Assembly: GCA_963667435.1 (NCBI GenBank)
Contig: OY763414.1
Location: 2,170,001-2,234,000 of the forward strand
From: Marispirochaeta sp963667435
Lineage (GTDB): Bacteria; Spirochaetota; Spirochaetia; JC444; Marispirochaetaceae
Direction of reading: 5' to 3'
Length of the DNA: 64,000 nt
The translations under genes were made by a program, and so were the position numbers. Numbering within the stretch: position 1 is the stretch's first letter; the number at the start of each line of letters is the position of its first letter. Shown here piece by piece: positions 1-9,232 of this stretch. Below the pieces are notes generated by a model that did not search any database, was not told the origin of the DNA, and saw only the letters and a program-made list of their open reading frames with translations.

Positions 1-94
1 ATACTATAGAAAATCTACATCTATTACAAGACCTGAAAATACACGACAGCCCCTGCTATATCCTTTATTAACAGAAAGTTAACCCTGTTGATGA

Positions 95-124
95 CTGGCA
101 GTCCCGGGCAGCTAAGGCTATACT
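95..124 (+). promoter_or_regulatory. Predicted promoter of the DUF72 gene (leaderless type)
   Basis: CTGGCA (95-100), 18-bp spacer, TATACT (119-124). The GTG at 131 lies 6 nt after the -10 box, so the transcript would begin at or next to the start codon. The -35 matches consensus at four of six positions. No upstream Shine-Dalgarno sequence fits GTG 131. Confidence 0.5.
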
Positions 125-130
125 GTGGAA

Positions 131-904
131 GTGAATATTTTCATAGGGACAAGCGGTTATTCTTACAGTGACTGGCTGGGTCCGGTCTACCCTGAAGGAA
201 CCGGAAAAAGTGATTTTTTTACTAACTACTGCCGGATATTCAACTTCACCGAGTTGAACTACAGCTACTACAGCTTTCCAGCCGCAGGAACCCTTGAAGC
301 CCTTCAGAATAAAACACCACCGGGATTCCGCTTTGCCCTGAAAGCCCACCGGAGCATGACCCATGAGAATGCAGATGATCTTGCAGAACTCTGCAGAAGG
401 TATGTTGAGGCGCTCAGTCCCTTAAGAGAAGCTGGATCTCTTGCATCGGTCCTGCTGCAATTCCCCTGGAGTTTCCATTACACGAGGGAAAACCGCCTCA
501 GACTGGACAGCCTCTGCCGGGGACTTGAAGCAGTCCCCGTTCATGCCGAGTTCCGCAATAACGACTGGTTTCTGGAGAAAACTATAAACGAACTTACAAA
601 TCGAGGAGTCGGGATTGTTACATCGGACTATCCTGCCCTTCAGGGGTTGCCAGATTTTACGCCACGCGGCGAAAATCCGGTCTCCTATATACGCTTTCAC
701 GGACGCAACAAAGAGAGCTGGTGGACAGGAACCAATGTGAGCCGTTACGACTATCTCTATTCAAAAGAAGAGCTTGAAGAATGTATTCCGGTCCTGAAGG
801 AAGCTTTGGTAAAAAGCAAGGTTCTGCTAATTGCTTTTAATAATCACTACAAAGGGAAAGCGGTTCAGAACGGGCGGGAATTAGCCGGGCTACTGGAGGA
901 ATAG
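131..904 (+). CDS. DUF72 (YecE-like) family protein
   Basis: A 257-residue protein that opens with the family hallmark IGTSGYSYSDW and a PVYPEG motif, and later has the aromatic YIRFHGRN segment typical of DUF72. The family adopts a TIM-barrel fold; its biochemical role is not established, so I give no reaction. GTG 131 is chosen over GTG 125 because 125 directly abuts a TATACT -10 box, while 131 sits 6 nt downstream and gives the usual short family N-terminus. It stands alone: the next gene is on the other strand and ends about 105 nt downstream. Family call firm, start moderate. Confidence 0.88.
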   Translation: MNIFIGTSGYSYSDWLGPVYPEGTGKSDFFTNYCRIFNFTELNYSYYSFPAAGTLEALQNKTPPGFRFALKAHRSMTHENADDLAELCRRYVEALSPLREAGSLASVLLQFPWSFHYTRENRLRLDSLCRGLEAVPVHAEFRNNDWFLEKTINELTNRGVGIVTSDYPALQGLPDFTPRGENPVSYIRFHGRNKESWWTGTNVSRYDYLYSKEELEECIPVLKEALVKSKVLLIAFNNHYKGKAVQNGRELAGLLEE

Positions 905-1009
905 GGAGAAGTTATCTCGCATAGGGGACACAGAACGTATTGAGGGAATTTTAATATTGACTACCTTCCTGATCTTGATATCAGCGAAATTGAAACCCTG
1001 TAGAGAATA

Positions 1010-4000
1010 CTATCCTGTAAAAAGGAATCTTCGCTTCTCCTGGGCAATAAAGGCTTCAGCCTTCTCCATGAAGAGACGTGCCGCCCGGTCGTCGGGGTTG
1101 GCGGCAATAATTTTTCTGAACAGGTCGGAAGCAGTGTCAAAATCCTTTTTCGAGAAGGCAAGAATGGCCTCTTCAAAATCGGTTTTCGTCTCATTCTTCA
1201 GGCTTTTCAGTGGTTCCGGATCGCCGTCAAAGATCTCAAACAGAGAGACCGTACTGTTCTTGCCTTTTACCCGAACTTTTCCCAGGAAACGGAAGCCATA
1301 ATCTGTGGGATTTTCCAGTTTAATAAATGATTCCTGACTGATAATTATATTGGCTCCATAGAGCTTGGTTACATCCTGAATTCGTGATGCAAGGTTAACC
1401 GCATCGGAAATAACCGTTCCCTGCATCCTTCCTTTGTCACCGATTATTCCCAGAATCAGATTGCCCGTATGAATACCCACACCAATGCTGATGGGACGAT
1501 AGCCGCAGGTTGCCCGCTGCTTGTTATACAGCTCCATATGCCCAACCATATCCTGGGCCGCCCGGATTGCATCTTCCGGTTTACTGGGAAACAACGCCAT
1601 AATTGAGTCGCCGATATATTTGTCGATAATTCCCCCGTTTTCCTGAATCATGGGGCTGAGTCTGCTTAAAAATGAGTTAATGAACTTGAAGTTCTCCTGG
1701 GGCGTCATGCTCTCGGACAAGTTAGTAAAAGCCCTGATGTCCACAAAGAGTACCGTCATCTCCTTCTGAACCTGATCCCCTAACTGAATGTCGACTATAT
1801 TCTCATGACCCAGAAACTCCAGGAATTCCACAGGGACAAAACGACTGTATATCGAGTTTGTTCTTGCCAGGTTCAGGTGGGTCTTTACCCGAACCAGCAG
1901 CTCTTCCTGGGTATAGGGTTTTGCCAGAAAATCGTTGGCCCCGGCCTTCAGGCCCTCTTCCATATCCATTGCTTCCGACTTCGCTGTAACCAGGATAATG
2001 GGGAGTTCCGAGGTGGGATGTGTTTGTCGTACATGACGGCAGACTTCATAACCGTTCATCCCGGGCATCATAATATCCAGAAGTATAAGATCCGGTTGAA
2101 GATCTCCCAGCTTCTTCAGCATCTCTTCGCCTGACAGAAATGGCATGACCCTGTATATACTGTCGGAGAGCTGGTTTTTTATAACCTGAAGGTTTACCGG
2201 ATTATCATCGACTACAATAATATTGAATCTGGTTGATCCGCCTTCATCGTAAGATTCGTCCAGGGATTCCAGATTCTCCAGAGCATCCAGAGAGAGTTCG
2301 AGAGCTTCCACACCTTCCGTAACAGCTTCTTTTGACCCCAGGGGCAACTTGAAGGTGAAAATTCCGGGGCTCTCGTCACCATCACAGCTGTATTTAAGGG
2401 TTCCGCCGTGAAGCTCAATCAGAATCCGTGAAATTGCCAGGCTTAATCCTGCTGTTTTGAACCCTTCTATGAGGGTAAGGTCATCCTCCTGATAAGCCCG
2501 GAATGATCGATCCACCTTCTCCTGGGTAAGATTTTTAATTCCTGTAGCGGTTATGGAAACCGACACCAGCTGCTTCTTCTCATCCGCCTCCGCGGAAATA
2601 CTGATCCGTCCTTTTTCCGAGAAGCGAATTGCGGTTCCGAAAAGGTTATAAAGAATCTGCTCAAGACGGTTTTCATCGCCCCGTACAAAAACCGAATGGG
2701 GCTCTATAGTATTCTCAAGTTCAACATCGTTGCCCATCACCAGGGGCACACACATTTTCCGGACAATATCCGCTGCCACGGAAAGATCAACCTCCCCACT
2801 GCGAAGGGTCAGTCCCCCTTCCTGAATCTTTGAAAAATCCAGGATGTCATTGACCATGGCATTCAGTCTTATTCCGGAAGAAAAAACCAGAGAGAGCGTC
2901 GATTTCTGATCTTCCGTCAAGTCTCCCATGGCCCCCCGAAGGAGTGATTCGGACAGTCCGACAATACCGTGAATAGGTGTTCTGAGTTCGTGACTTGTAT
3001 GTGCAAGGATATGCTCTTTAAGTCTATCTGCGGTGTGCATGTGGGTATGCAGATCCTTCAACACCTGATTGCTTCGATAGATGGAGAGAAGATGATCCAG
3101 CAGGGTAAGGAAAGAGAAAAACAAGAGTCCAAGAGAAAACAGATAGACTGAATGTATATATCCAGACCACAGCAGGAAGTCATTTACCCCCAGGCCCAGC
3201 AGCAGCAGAATGCCGAGAAAGTGCAAACCCGCACTGGTATCACCCCCGATGAATCTTTTTATAAGCCTGACGGAGAAACATGCCATAAGCATGGTGGTCA
3301 ATCCGAAATAGACAAGAAAAAGATACCCCTGATACCCGGGAGAAATGAAAAAATAGGCAGCTGTAAGCCCGGCAAGGGAAACAGAGTAAAGAATCAGAGG
3401 GAATGTTTTTATATCCGGTTTATACCGGCTGCGGATATAAAGCCCCAGGGCGATCCCCCCGAGAAACAGGGAAAAATACTCCGCCATGAAAAAAAACTGC
3501 CAGGGACTTCCCTTCATCAGGGTCAACAGCAGCTTATCCTCCGTAACAAGTACCCGCAGTATGGCTGCAGATGCAAAAAGACTGAAAAAAAGATGTTCCC
3601 AGCGAAAACTGAATGCAGTAAGCATCAGAAAAAGGAGGCCTGTCACCAGCAGTGAAGATACAACAAAAAGACTTAAGGCAGAGCGCAGTATTGAACGAAT
3701 GGTGATCTGCTCGGGATCTCCCATCAGGAACGGGGATTCCCAGGCACCGCCGGTAAAATGATGAAAACTGGAGATCTGCAGAGTTACATTAAGTGAACCA
3801 TTTTCTGGCACCGGCACAGTAATTATGGTTTGAAGGGAAACAGGTTTTTCGGAGTCCGCATCTGCTGCAGCAGCTCCGTAAAGCAGGTGCTCCCTGCCGT
3901 CTATCCAGAGCCTTCCCGCAGAACGCAGGGGCGGCAGCCAGAATGAAACAAGTTCCGCTCCCCTCAGTCCGTTAATTCGGAGACTGTAGGTTGCCATGGA

Positions 4001-4288
4001 AGGTCTGCCCTCAAAGGTTTCTTGAGGAAGATCCCGCCAGCTGCGGGAAAGAGGATACGAAAGCGTATCATCGGCGCCTGTCTCATTCGGAGTCATCAGC
4101 CTACCGGGAAAAAATTCCCAGCTGCCGTCCAGAGAATAAACTTCCCCTGTCAGAGTTCCGGGGATTTCAGCAACACCATGCGCTATAGAGACAGGAACAC
4201 CTGCAACAGTCCAGAGAAGCACACCCAGAGCCCCTGCGGAAGTGAGAAGTATGGCTGTCAGGAGAAGAATGCCGACCTTGTTTCGCAT
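1010..4288 (-). CDS. 7TM-DISM sensor / histidine kinase-like / receiver / adenylate cyclase hybrid
   Basis: A 1092-residue multidomain sensor. Order seen: N-terminal membrane anchor (about 7-30), extracytoplasmic 7TMR-DISM-like beta domain (about 40-190), seven hydrophobic spans (about 200-400), HisKA with intact H-box SHELRTP (His433), an ATPase-like domain (about 530-650), receiver domain (about 688-805; Asp738, Lys790) and a class III cyclase domain (about 840-1020) with metal-binding Asp850 and Asp894, Lys890, and Asp962/Asn965/Arg969. These cyclase residues favour adenylate cyclase. A short helical repeat-like tail follows. The ATPase domain is degenerate: the N-box reads NLFGTA (Thr552 in place of Asn), DxGxG is ATGIKN and the G2 box is TAGLSLA. 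ATP binding there is doubtful, so the cyclase is probably controlled through the sensor and receiver. Start ATG 4288 gives a good membrane anchor. Confidence 0.9.
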   Translation of the reverse strand: MRNKVGILLLTAILLTSAGALGVLLWTVAGVPVSIAHGVAEIPGTLTGEVYSLDGSWEFFPGRLMTPNETGADDTLSYPLSRSWRDLPQETFEGRPSMATYSLRINGLRGAELVSFWLPPLRSAGRLWIDGREHLLYGAAAADADSEKPVSLQTIITVPVPENGSLNVTLQISSFHHFTGGAWESPFLMGDPEQITIRSILRSALSLFVVSSLLVTGLLFLMLTAFSFRWEHLFFSLFASAAILRVLVTEDKLLLTLMKGSPWQFFFMAEYFSLFLGGIALGLYIRSRYKPDIKTFPLILYSVSLAGLTAAYFFISPGYQGYLFLVYFGLTTMLMACFSVRLIKRFIGGDTSAGLHFLGILLLLGLGVNDFLLWSGYIHSVYLFSLGLLFFSFLTLLDHLLSIYRSNQVLKDLHTHMHTADRLKEHILAHTSHELRTPIHGIVGLSESLLRGAMGDLTEDQKSTLSLVFSSGIRLNAMVNDILDFSKIQEGGLTLRSGEVDLSVAADIVRKMCVPLVMGNDVELENTIEPHSVFVRGDENRLEQILYNLFGTAIRFSEKGRISISAEADEKKQLVSVSITATGIKNLTQEKVDRSFRAYQEDDLTLIEGFKTAGLSLAISRILIELHGGTLKYSCDGDESPGIFTFKLPLGSKEAVTEGVEALELSLDALENLESLDESYDEGGSTRFNIIVVDDNPVNLQVIKNQLSDSIYRVMPFLSGEEMLKKLGDLQPDLILLDIMMPGMNGYEVCRHVRQTHPTSELPIILVTAKSEAMDMEEGLKAGANDFLAKPYTQEELLVRVKTHLNLARTNSIYSRFVPVEFLEFLGHENIVDIQLGDQVQKEMTVLFVDIRAFTNLSESMTPQENFKFINSFLSRLSPMIQENGGIIDKYIGDSIMALFPSKPEDAIRAAQDMVGHMELYNKQRATCGYRPISIGVGIHTGNLILGIIGDKGRMQGTVISDAVNLASRIQDVTKLYGANIIISQESFIKLENPTDYGFRFLGKVRVKGKNSTVSLFEIFDGDPEPLKSLKNETKTDFEEAILAFSKKDFDTASDLFRKIIAANPDDRAARLFMEKAEAFIAQEKRRFLFTG

Positions 4289-4360
4289 ATATATTATCTA
4301 TCGGAAAAGTTAAGTAAAAAGCAAGGAGAACTTTCAGCAAGACGCAAATACCGCCGATAG

Positions 4361-4366
4361 TATAAT
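4361..4366 (+). promoter_or_regulatory. Perfect -10 box upstream of the LamG-FN3 gene
   Basis: TATAAT ends 9 nt before ATG 4376. No good -35 is visible at 17-18 bp (CAAGAC at 4338-4343). It may be another near-leaderless promoter, but the evidence is weaker than at the other sites. Confidence 0.4.
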
Positions 4367-4375
4367 TGAAGAACT

Positions 4376-5992
4376 ATGAAAATAGACAGATTACCTCATT
4401 CAGCATTCCTGAGAACCCTCATTTTTCCCGTTCCGGTGACATTTGCGATACTCCTGTTCACCGTGTTTGCCCTCAATATATATGCCCTGGACGAAGAGAT
4501 AACACTCGGCCGTGAAAACGGCTGGGGGAGGGTCCGTTATGAACACACCATGCAGGAACACCGTGGATTTCAGGGGTATTCAGACATCCTTCTCACTGAC
4601 GCCGCATACGAGGTCGATGAGGGAACAGACCTGCTGCTTCACTTTGATTCCCCTGCACCGGAACCGACACTTCTGGTCAGTTCCGCCGAAAGTCCCGGCA
4701 GTATCCACTGGGAGAACCAGCAGAACTACACCCTTGCCCCTCTTAATATTGAGGCGGAAAACAAACTTCGCGTTTTCGGCAGCGGTGCAGCACTTTTTTC
4801 CGGAGCCGAAAGCATGCTCTCCCTTTCCGCAGGGCAGGGAGCACTCTTTTCCCCCGGGACAGACTGGAGGGACTTCACATTCGAGTTCTGGCTCTATCCG
4901 GCTGAAACAGAATCTGTTCAGCAGCTGCTCCACTGGGAGGGTGTAACCCTGCCGGGAGAATGGGGCAGTAAAGCCAGAACACAGGGGCTCAGCTGCACCA
5001 TGGGAAACAACCGGTTAACCTGGCAGTTTATCAATCTTTTCCGCCCCCCCATGCAGCAGGAATTTTCCCTGGAACTCACGGGCCAGAGGGAACTGCTGCC
5101 CAGACAGTGGCACCACCATATGGTCCGCTTCAGTGCGGAGACAGGGCTCTTAGAATATCTCATAGATGGAATACTGGAAGACTATGCCTACGCCAACACT
5201 GAAAATAGAGAAAGCGGAGTAGTCTTTACCCCTTTCACCGGATCAGCCAGCCGCAGATCGATTTCTATTGGAGCAGGACTGGAAGGGGTGCTGGACGAAC
5301 TCAGGCTTTCCTCGGTCTACCGGAAAAATGTCCCCCCCTCACCATATAAAGACCGCCAGGGAACTGCCGTAATAGGGCCTCTCGATCTTGAGCATGCAAA
5401 AAGCAGACTGATTTCAGTAAAAAGCAGCTTCAGCACCCCCGGCGATTCGGATATTTTCTTCTACTATGCTCTGAATCAGAGTCCATTTGTTATGAACAGC
5501 AACGATGCCGGCTGGATACCTTTTACTCCCGGTGTTATATTTTCTCCCGAAACCAGGGGACGCTATCTTCATCTTATGGCCGCCCTTTATCCTGACGGAA
5601 GGGAGCAGTACAGTCCGGTGCTTTCCGATATTAGTATTATATACACTCCGGATCTTCCCCCCTCTCCCCCGGGAAAGGTAACAGCCGTTCCCCTGGACGG
5701 TGGTGTAAAGCTCAGCTGGGAATCTGTCCCGGACCCGGATGTTCAGGGCTACAAAATCTACTACGGAACCAGTCCCGGCCGCTATTTCGGCAATAATGCT
5801 GCCGAAGGGTCCTCTCCGGTGGATGCCGGCAACACAACAGAGTTCAACCTGACAGGCCTTACCAACGGCAGGCTCTATTACTTCACCATAGTTGCCTATG
5901 ATGAGTCTCCCCGGCCCTTTCAGACCCTCTTTTCCATGGAAGTCAGTGCCCGTCCACGCAGGATCAGCGCCGATTCCGGTGGGGGGATGTAG
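4376..5992 (+). CDS. Secreted LamG/ConA-like plus fibronectin type III protein
   Basis: A 538-residue envelope or secreted protein. A hydrophobic N-terminal segment (about 14-35, ending before ALDEEI) looks like a signal peptide or anchor. Residues about 85-320 have the LamG/concanavalin-like jelly-roll pattern (FTFEFWLYP, WHHHMVRFS, YLIDGILEDY, LDELRLS), and about 425-525 form an Fn3 module (KVTAVPLDGGVKLSWESV, YKIYYGTSPG, LYYFTIVAYD). Such proteins bind glycans or other surface ligands; the ligand here is unknown. Its TAG stop overlaps the GTG of the TPR gene by one base, so it heads a tightly coupled five-gene run. No cysteine lipobox is apparent. Confidence 0.8.
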   Translation: MKIDRLPHSAFLRTLIFPVPVTFAILLFTVFALNIYALDEEITLGRENGWGRVRYEHTMQEHRGFQGYSDILLTDAAYEVDEGTDLLLHFDSPAPEPTLLVSSAESPGSIHWENQQNYTLAPLNIEAENKLRVFGSGAALFSGAESMLSLSAGQGALFSPGTDWRDFTFEFWLYPAETESVQQLLHWEGVTLPGEWGSKARTQGLSCTMGNNRLTWQFINLFRPPMQQEFSLELTGQRELLPRQWHHHMVRFSAETGLLEYLIDGILEDYAYANTENRESGVVFTPFTGSASRRSISIGAGLEGVLDELRLSSVYRKNVPPSPYKDRQGTAVIGPLDLEHAKSRLISVKSSFSTPGDSDIFFYYALNQSPFVMNSNDAGWIPFTPGVIFSPETRGRYLHLMAALYPDGREQYSPVLSDISIIYTPDLPPSPPGKVTAVPLDGGVKLSWESVPDPDVQGYKIYYGTSPGRYFGNNAAEGSSPVDAGNTTEFNLTGLTNGRLYYFTIVAYDESPRPFQTLFSMEVSARPRRISADSGGGM

Positions 5993-8328
5993 TGCAGCTC
6001 AGGGAACTGGCAGAAAGAGCTCGAAAATCTTTCCTCCTCCATGATCTAGAAAATGCGGAAAACTTTGTTCTGCAGATGGCAGAACAGGCTCCGGACCATC
6101 CGGGCATTTTTCTTTTCCTGGGCAATATCTACACTGCCATGGAAAAATTCAATAAGGCAATTCAAGCCTATCAGCAGTCCATAGAGCTGGATCCTGACAA
6201 TCCTGAAGCCCACAACAATATCGGGATTGTCTACCGCAGAGAAGAGAATTTCCCTGCTGCCGTGGGTGCCCTTGAACAGGCAAGAAAGCTGGCACCTCAG
6301 CGGGCGGACATCTGGTACAATCTTGCCAATGTATATAAGCAGATGGAGGATCCTGACGAAGCAGAGGTCTATTACCGCAAAGCCCTGGAACTCAATCCGA
6401 ATCTCACCCGTGCCTTCAATAATCTGGGAAATCTCTATGAAACCCGGGGTATGCATGACGAGGCAAAAGAGCTTTATCACCGGGGTCTGAAAAACGATCC
6501 AAACAATCCTACGCTCAGTTACAACCTGGGGATTACCTATCAGTCCATGGGCAATGCTGTCGAAGCCATCCGCTCCTACCGACAGGCGTTGCGTTCCCGT
6601 CCCAACTGGGTGGATGGGCTCAACAACCTGGGAATCCTGCTGGAAGAAACGGGTGAATATGAAGAAGCCCGGCAGATGCTGGAAAGTGCCCTGAAGGTAG
6701 ATGCAACCAACCCGAGGATACGTAACAACCTTGGTGTTGTATTAGGAGCCATAGGCGACCACGAGAAAGCCAGGGAATATCTCCAGCAGGCGGTGAACGC
6801 CGACCCCACCTATACCACTGCCTACATCAACCTGAGCACTGAGCTTGAAGAACTCAACGATGTGGATGCAGCCTGGAAAGAACTGCAGAGAATAAAAAAG
6901 GAAGAATCCTCAAATCTGGAAATCCGTGAGAAGATTGCCCGGTTAGCGGTTAAAACCGGGCGCAACAAACAGGCACAGGAAGAAATCCGCTTTATACTGG
7001 ACCATAATCCCAAAGCGGGCTTCGCCTGGTCGCTCCTGGGAGATCTTTCTCTGGCTACCGGCAATAGAACAAAAGCCAGGGAAGCCTACAGTCGAGCCAT
7101 AGGTCTGGCGCCGGAGGATACGGATACAGCGCTCAACCTCGCACTTCTCTACAAAGAGCTTAAGGAATACAATCAGGCAATTGCAGTGGTAAGCGGTATT
7201 CTGGGCAGGAATCCCCGCCACTCCGGGGCAAGGCTTCTTTTAGGCAAACTCTACCTGTATGAAAATCTCTACAGCGAAGCCCTGAGCATCCTAACTTCTC
7301 TTTATGAAGACTTTCCCTATGACGAAGAGCTTCTGGAAACCCTTATCCGGGCCCACCGGGGTGCAGGCAACAGGGAAGAGGCCCTGCGTATTACCGAGGA
7401 ACTGATAAACCTCCAGGGGCAGAGGGATGAGACCCTGGATCTGGACAAACTTGAACAGACCCTTGCTCTATACGAAGAGACCGTGGAAGCATATGCCGAC
7501 GAACATGAACGCCGCTGGGAAGCGAACCTCCGACAGCTTATGAACAGCACCGATACCGAGGCGGAGCCGGAAGAGGTAAGAGAAGAGGACAGCCTCTTTT
7601 TCGACACCATTCCCGACCTGGACCAGCCGGCGGAAATTATCGATGTCGGCGGCATTGAACCGGTAATTGTAATTAATGAGGATGAGGAACGACTGCGCCT
7701 GAAAGAGATGGAGGAGGAAATTCTCTCCCCACCTCTTGAGGAGGAAAAGGACGAGGAGGAATCCGCTCCCGGACCTGCACCCGCTGCTCCGGTCTCTGCG
7801 AAAAATGAGGAATCAGGCTTTCCCGGAACAATAAATGTAAATGTTCAAAACCCGCCTCCCACTAATCGGATAGAACTCGGCCTCCTTCCAATTCCAGGGA
7901 TGCGGACCCGTATCCGCCGTTATTTCTCCCGGAAATCCCGCGGCGGCGGCGAGGAGATGGAAGAAATTCTTCCCGAAGAGGAGGAGACTCCGGCAGATCT
8001 CCTTCGCTACCTTGAAGATCTCACGGAGTTCCTCCCCGAAGATAAACGCAGAGACTTTGAGCAGAGTGAAATGCGCCTACGCATGGAAGCGCTCCTGGAC
8101 AGACTGGAAGGCCGTCCATCCCTGAGACAACAGGCAGCTGGATTTGAAGCTGAACCTGAGCAGGATAGTAGGGAAATCAGCTTGAATCCCAATTCAATCA
8201 GCAGTACTCTCTCTTTTATGGGAGATCTTTCAACCTACCTTCCCGATCCGGACATTGGTGTTGCGCTGCACCACAAGATTGCCGATATACTGAAGACTAT
8301 GAAGCGAGACAGCCATGGAAACACATAA
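5992..8328 (+). CDS. Tetratricopeptide repeat protein
   Basis: A 778-residue soluble scaffold protein. Roughly a dozen TPRs cover residues about 1-480, with clear repeats such as PEAHNNIGIVYRREENFPAAV and RAFNNLGNLYETRGMHDEA. Residues about 490-620 are acidic and proline-rich (runs of Glu and PAPAAP), and the C-terminal part (about 640-778) is charged and helical, ending in SSTLSFMGDLSTYLPDPD. No signal peptide is seen, so it is probably cytoplasmic. The GTG start overlaps the previous stop (TAGTG), which implies translational coupling, and the 3' end overlaps the HDOD gene by 14 nt. Partner proteins are not known. Confidence 0.85.
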   Translation: MQLRELAERARKSFLLHDLENAENFVLQMAEQAPDHPGIFLFLGNIYTAMEKFNKAIQAYQQSIELDPDNPEAHNNIGIVYRREENFPAAVGALEQARKLAPQRADIWYNLANVYKQMEDPDEAEVYYRKALELNPNLTRAFNNLGNLYETRGMHDEAKELYHRGLKNDPNNPTLSYNLGITYQSMGNAVEAIRSYRQALRSRPNWVDGLNNLGILLEETGEYEEARQMLESALKVDATNPRIRNNLGVVLGAIGDHEKAREYLQQAVNADPTYTTAYINLSTELEELNDVDAAWKELQRIKKEESSNLEIREKIARLAVKTGRNKQAQEEIRFILDHNPKAGFAWSLLGDLSLATGNRTKAREAYSRAIGLAPEDTDTALNLALLYKELKEYNQAIAVVSGILGRNPRHSGARLLLGKLYLYENLYSEALSILTSLYEDFPYDEELLETLIRAHRGAGNREEALRITEELINLQGQRDETLDLDKLEQTLALYEETVEAYADEHERRWEANLRQLMNSTDTEAEPEEVREEDSLFFDTIPDLDQPAEIIDVGGIEPVIVINEDEERLRLKEMEEEILSPPLEEEKDEEESAPGPAPAAPVSAKNEESGFPGTINVNVQNPPPTNRIELGLLPIPGMRTRIRRYFSRKSRGGGEEMEEILPEEEETPADLLRYLEDLTEFLPEDKRRDFEQSEMRLRMEALLDRLEGRPSLRQQAAGFEAEPEQDSREISLNPNSISSTLSFMGDLSTYLPDPDIGVALHHKIADILKTMKRDSHGNT

Positions 8329-9190
8329 AAAAAACTATCTCTATGCCCTTAAGGTATACATAGACAAAATGCCCAGTCTCCCGACAAGTGTTACCAAAAT
8401 ACTTGAAATATCCAACGATAAAAATGCCTCTCCGGCGGACCTGAACCAGATAATAAGCCTGGATCCGGTTCTAATGGGAAAGGTAATGAAACTGATAAAC
8501 TCCGCCTATTACGGACTCTCCCAGGAGATAACCTCCCTGGTGCGGGCAATCATCATGCTGGGAATCAACACGGTAAAAAACCTGGCCCTCAGTACCGCGG
8601 TTTTAGCCAACCTGGGCAAGGGATCCTCCGAAAAGGGGCTGAATATGGACGGGTTCTGGCGCCACAGCCTCTGTGTGGGAGTAACCGCCAAGCTGATCGC
8701 CCGTAAACTCAAGGTGGACCCCAAACGGCTGGAAGAGTATTTCATGGCGGGGCTTCTTCACGACATTGGCAAGATTCCCCTCAACAACCGCCTTGCCGAC
8801 CCTTATGTACAGTCCATGCAGAATGCCGATATGCAGCATATTCCCCTTATTCAGGCGGAAAAAGAGATGATAGGACTCCACCACTGCGAAGTAGCCAAGA
8901 TTATCCTGCAGCGGTGGAAACTCAACCAGGAAATTCAGGATGCGGTAAGCTACCATCATGCCCCTATGAGTTACGAAGGGCCGAACCGCTCCATCGTGTT
9001 TGCGGTTACAGCTGCCAACTATTTCGCCAACTCCTTCGAAATCGGCTTTGCAGGGGACAGATATCCCATGAAAGTCCCGCCGGAGGTTTTCAGGGAAATA
9101 GGAGTATCCATGGACTGGTTTGATGAGATAGAGGAGCAGGTGAATAACGAAATAGAAAAAGCGCGTATTTTTCTTAAAATTGCAACCTGA
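8315..9190 (+). CDS. HDOD domain signalling protein
   Basis: A 291-residue single-domain HDOD protein. It starts with the usual LPSLPTSV-like segment (MPSLPTSVTKILEIS), then SLDPVLMGKVMKLINSAYYG, and carries an HD motif in MAGLLHDIGKIPLNN. HDOD domains are HD-related modules in bacterial signalling; most lack demonstrated hydrolase activity and act as interaction modules. It begins inside the 3' end of the TPR gene (14-nt overlap) and is followed after a 42-nt gap by a metallo-hydrolase, so it belongs to the same run. A second HDOD protein lies at 21705. Confidence 0.9.
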   Translation: METHKKNYLYALKVYIDKMPSLPTSVTKILEISNDKNASPADLNQIISLDPVLMGKVMKLINSAYYGLSQEITSLVRAIIMLGINTVKNLALSTAVLANLGKGSSEKGLNMDGFWRHSLCVGVTAKLIARKLKVDPKRLEEYFMAGLLHDIGKIPLNNRLADPYVQSMQNADMQHIPLIQAEKEMIGLHHCEVAKIILQRWKLNQEIQDAVSYHHAPMSYEGPNRSIVFAVTAANYFANSFEIGFAGDRYPMKVPPEVFREIGVSMDWFDEIEEQVNNEIEKARIFLKIAT

Positions 9191-9232
9191 GATCCTGCAG
9201 ATAATGCGGTAAGGTAACAAGAGGACTTGTAT

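Noticed and set aside
3..71. A short plus-strand frame open at the left edge (codons from position 3 to TAA at 69-71)
   Set aside because: It could be the C-terminus of a gene cut by the window, but 22 codons give no recognisable family and other frames are also open there.
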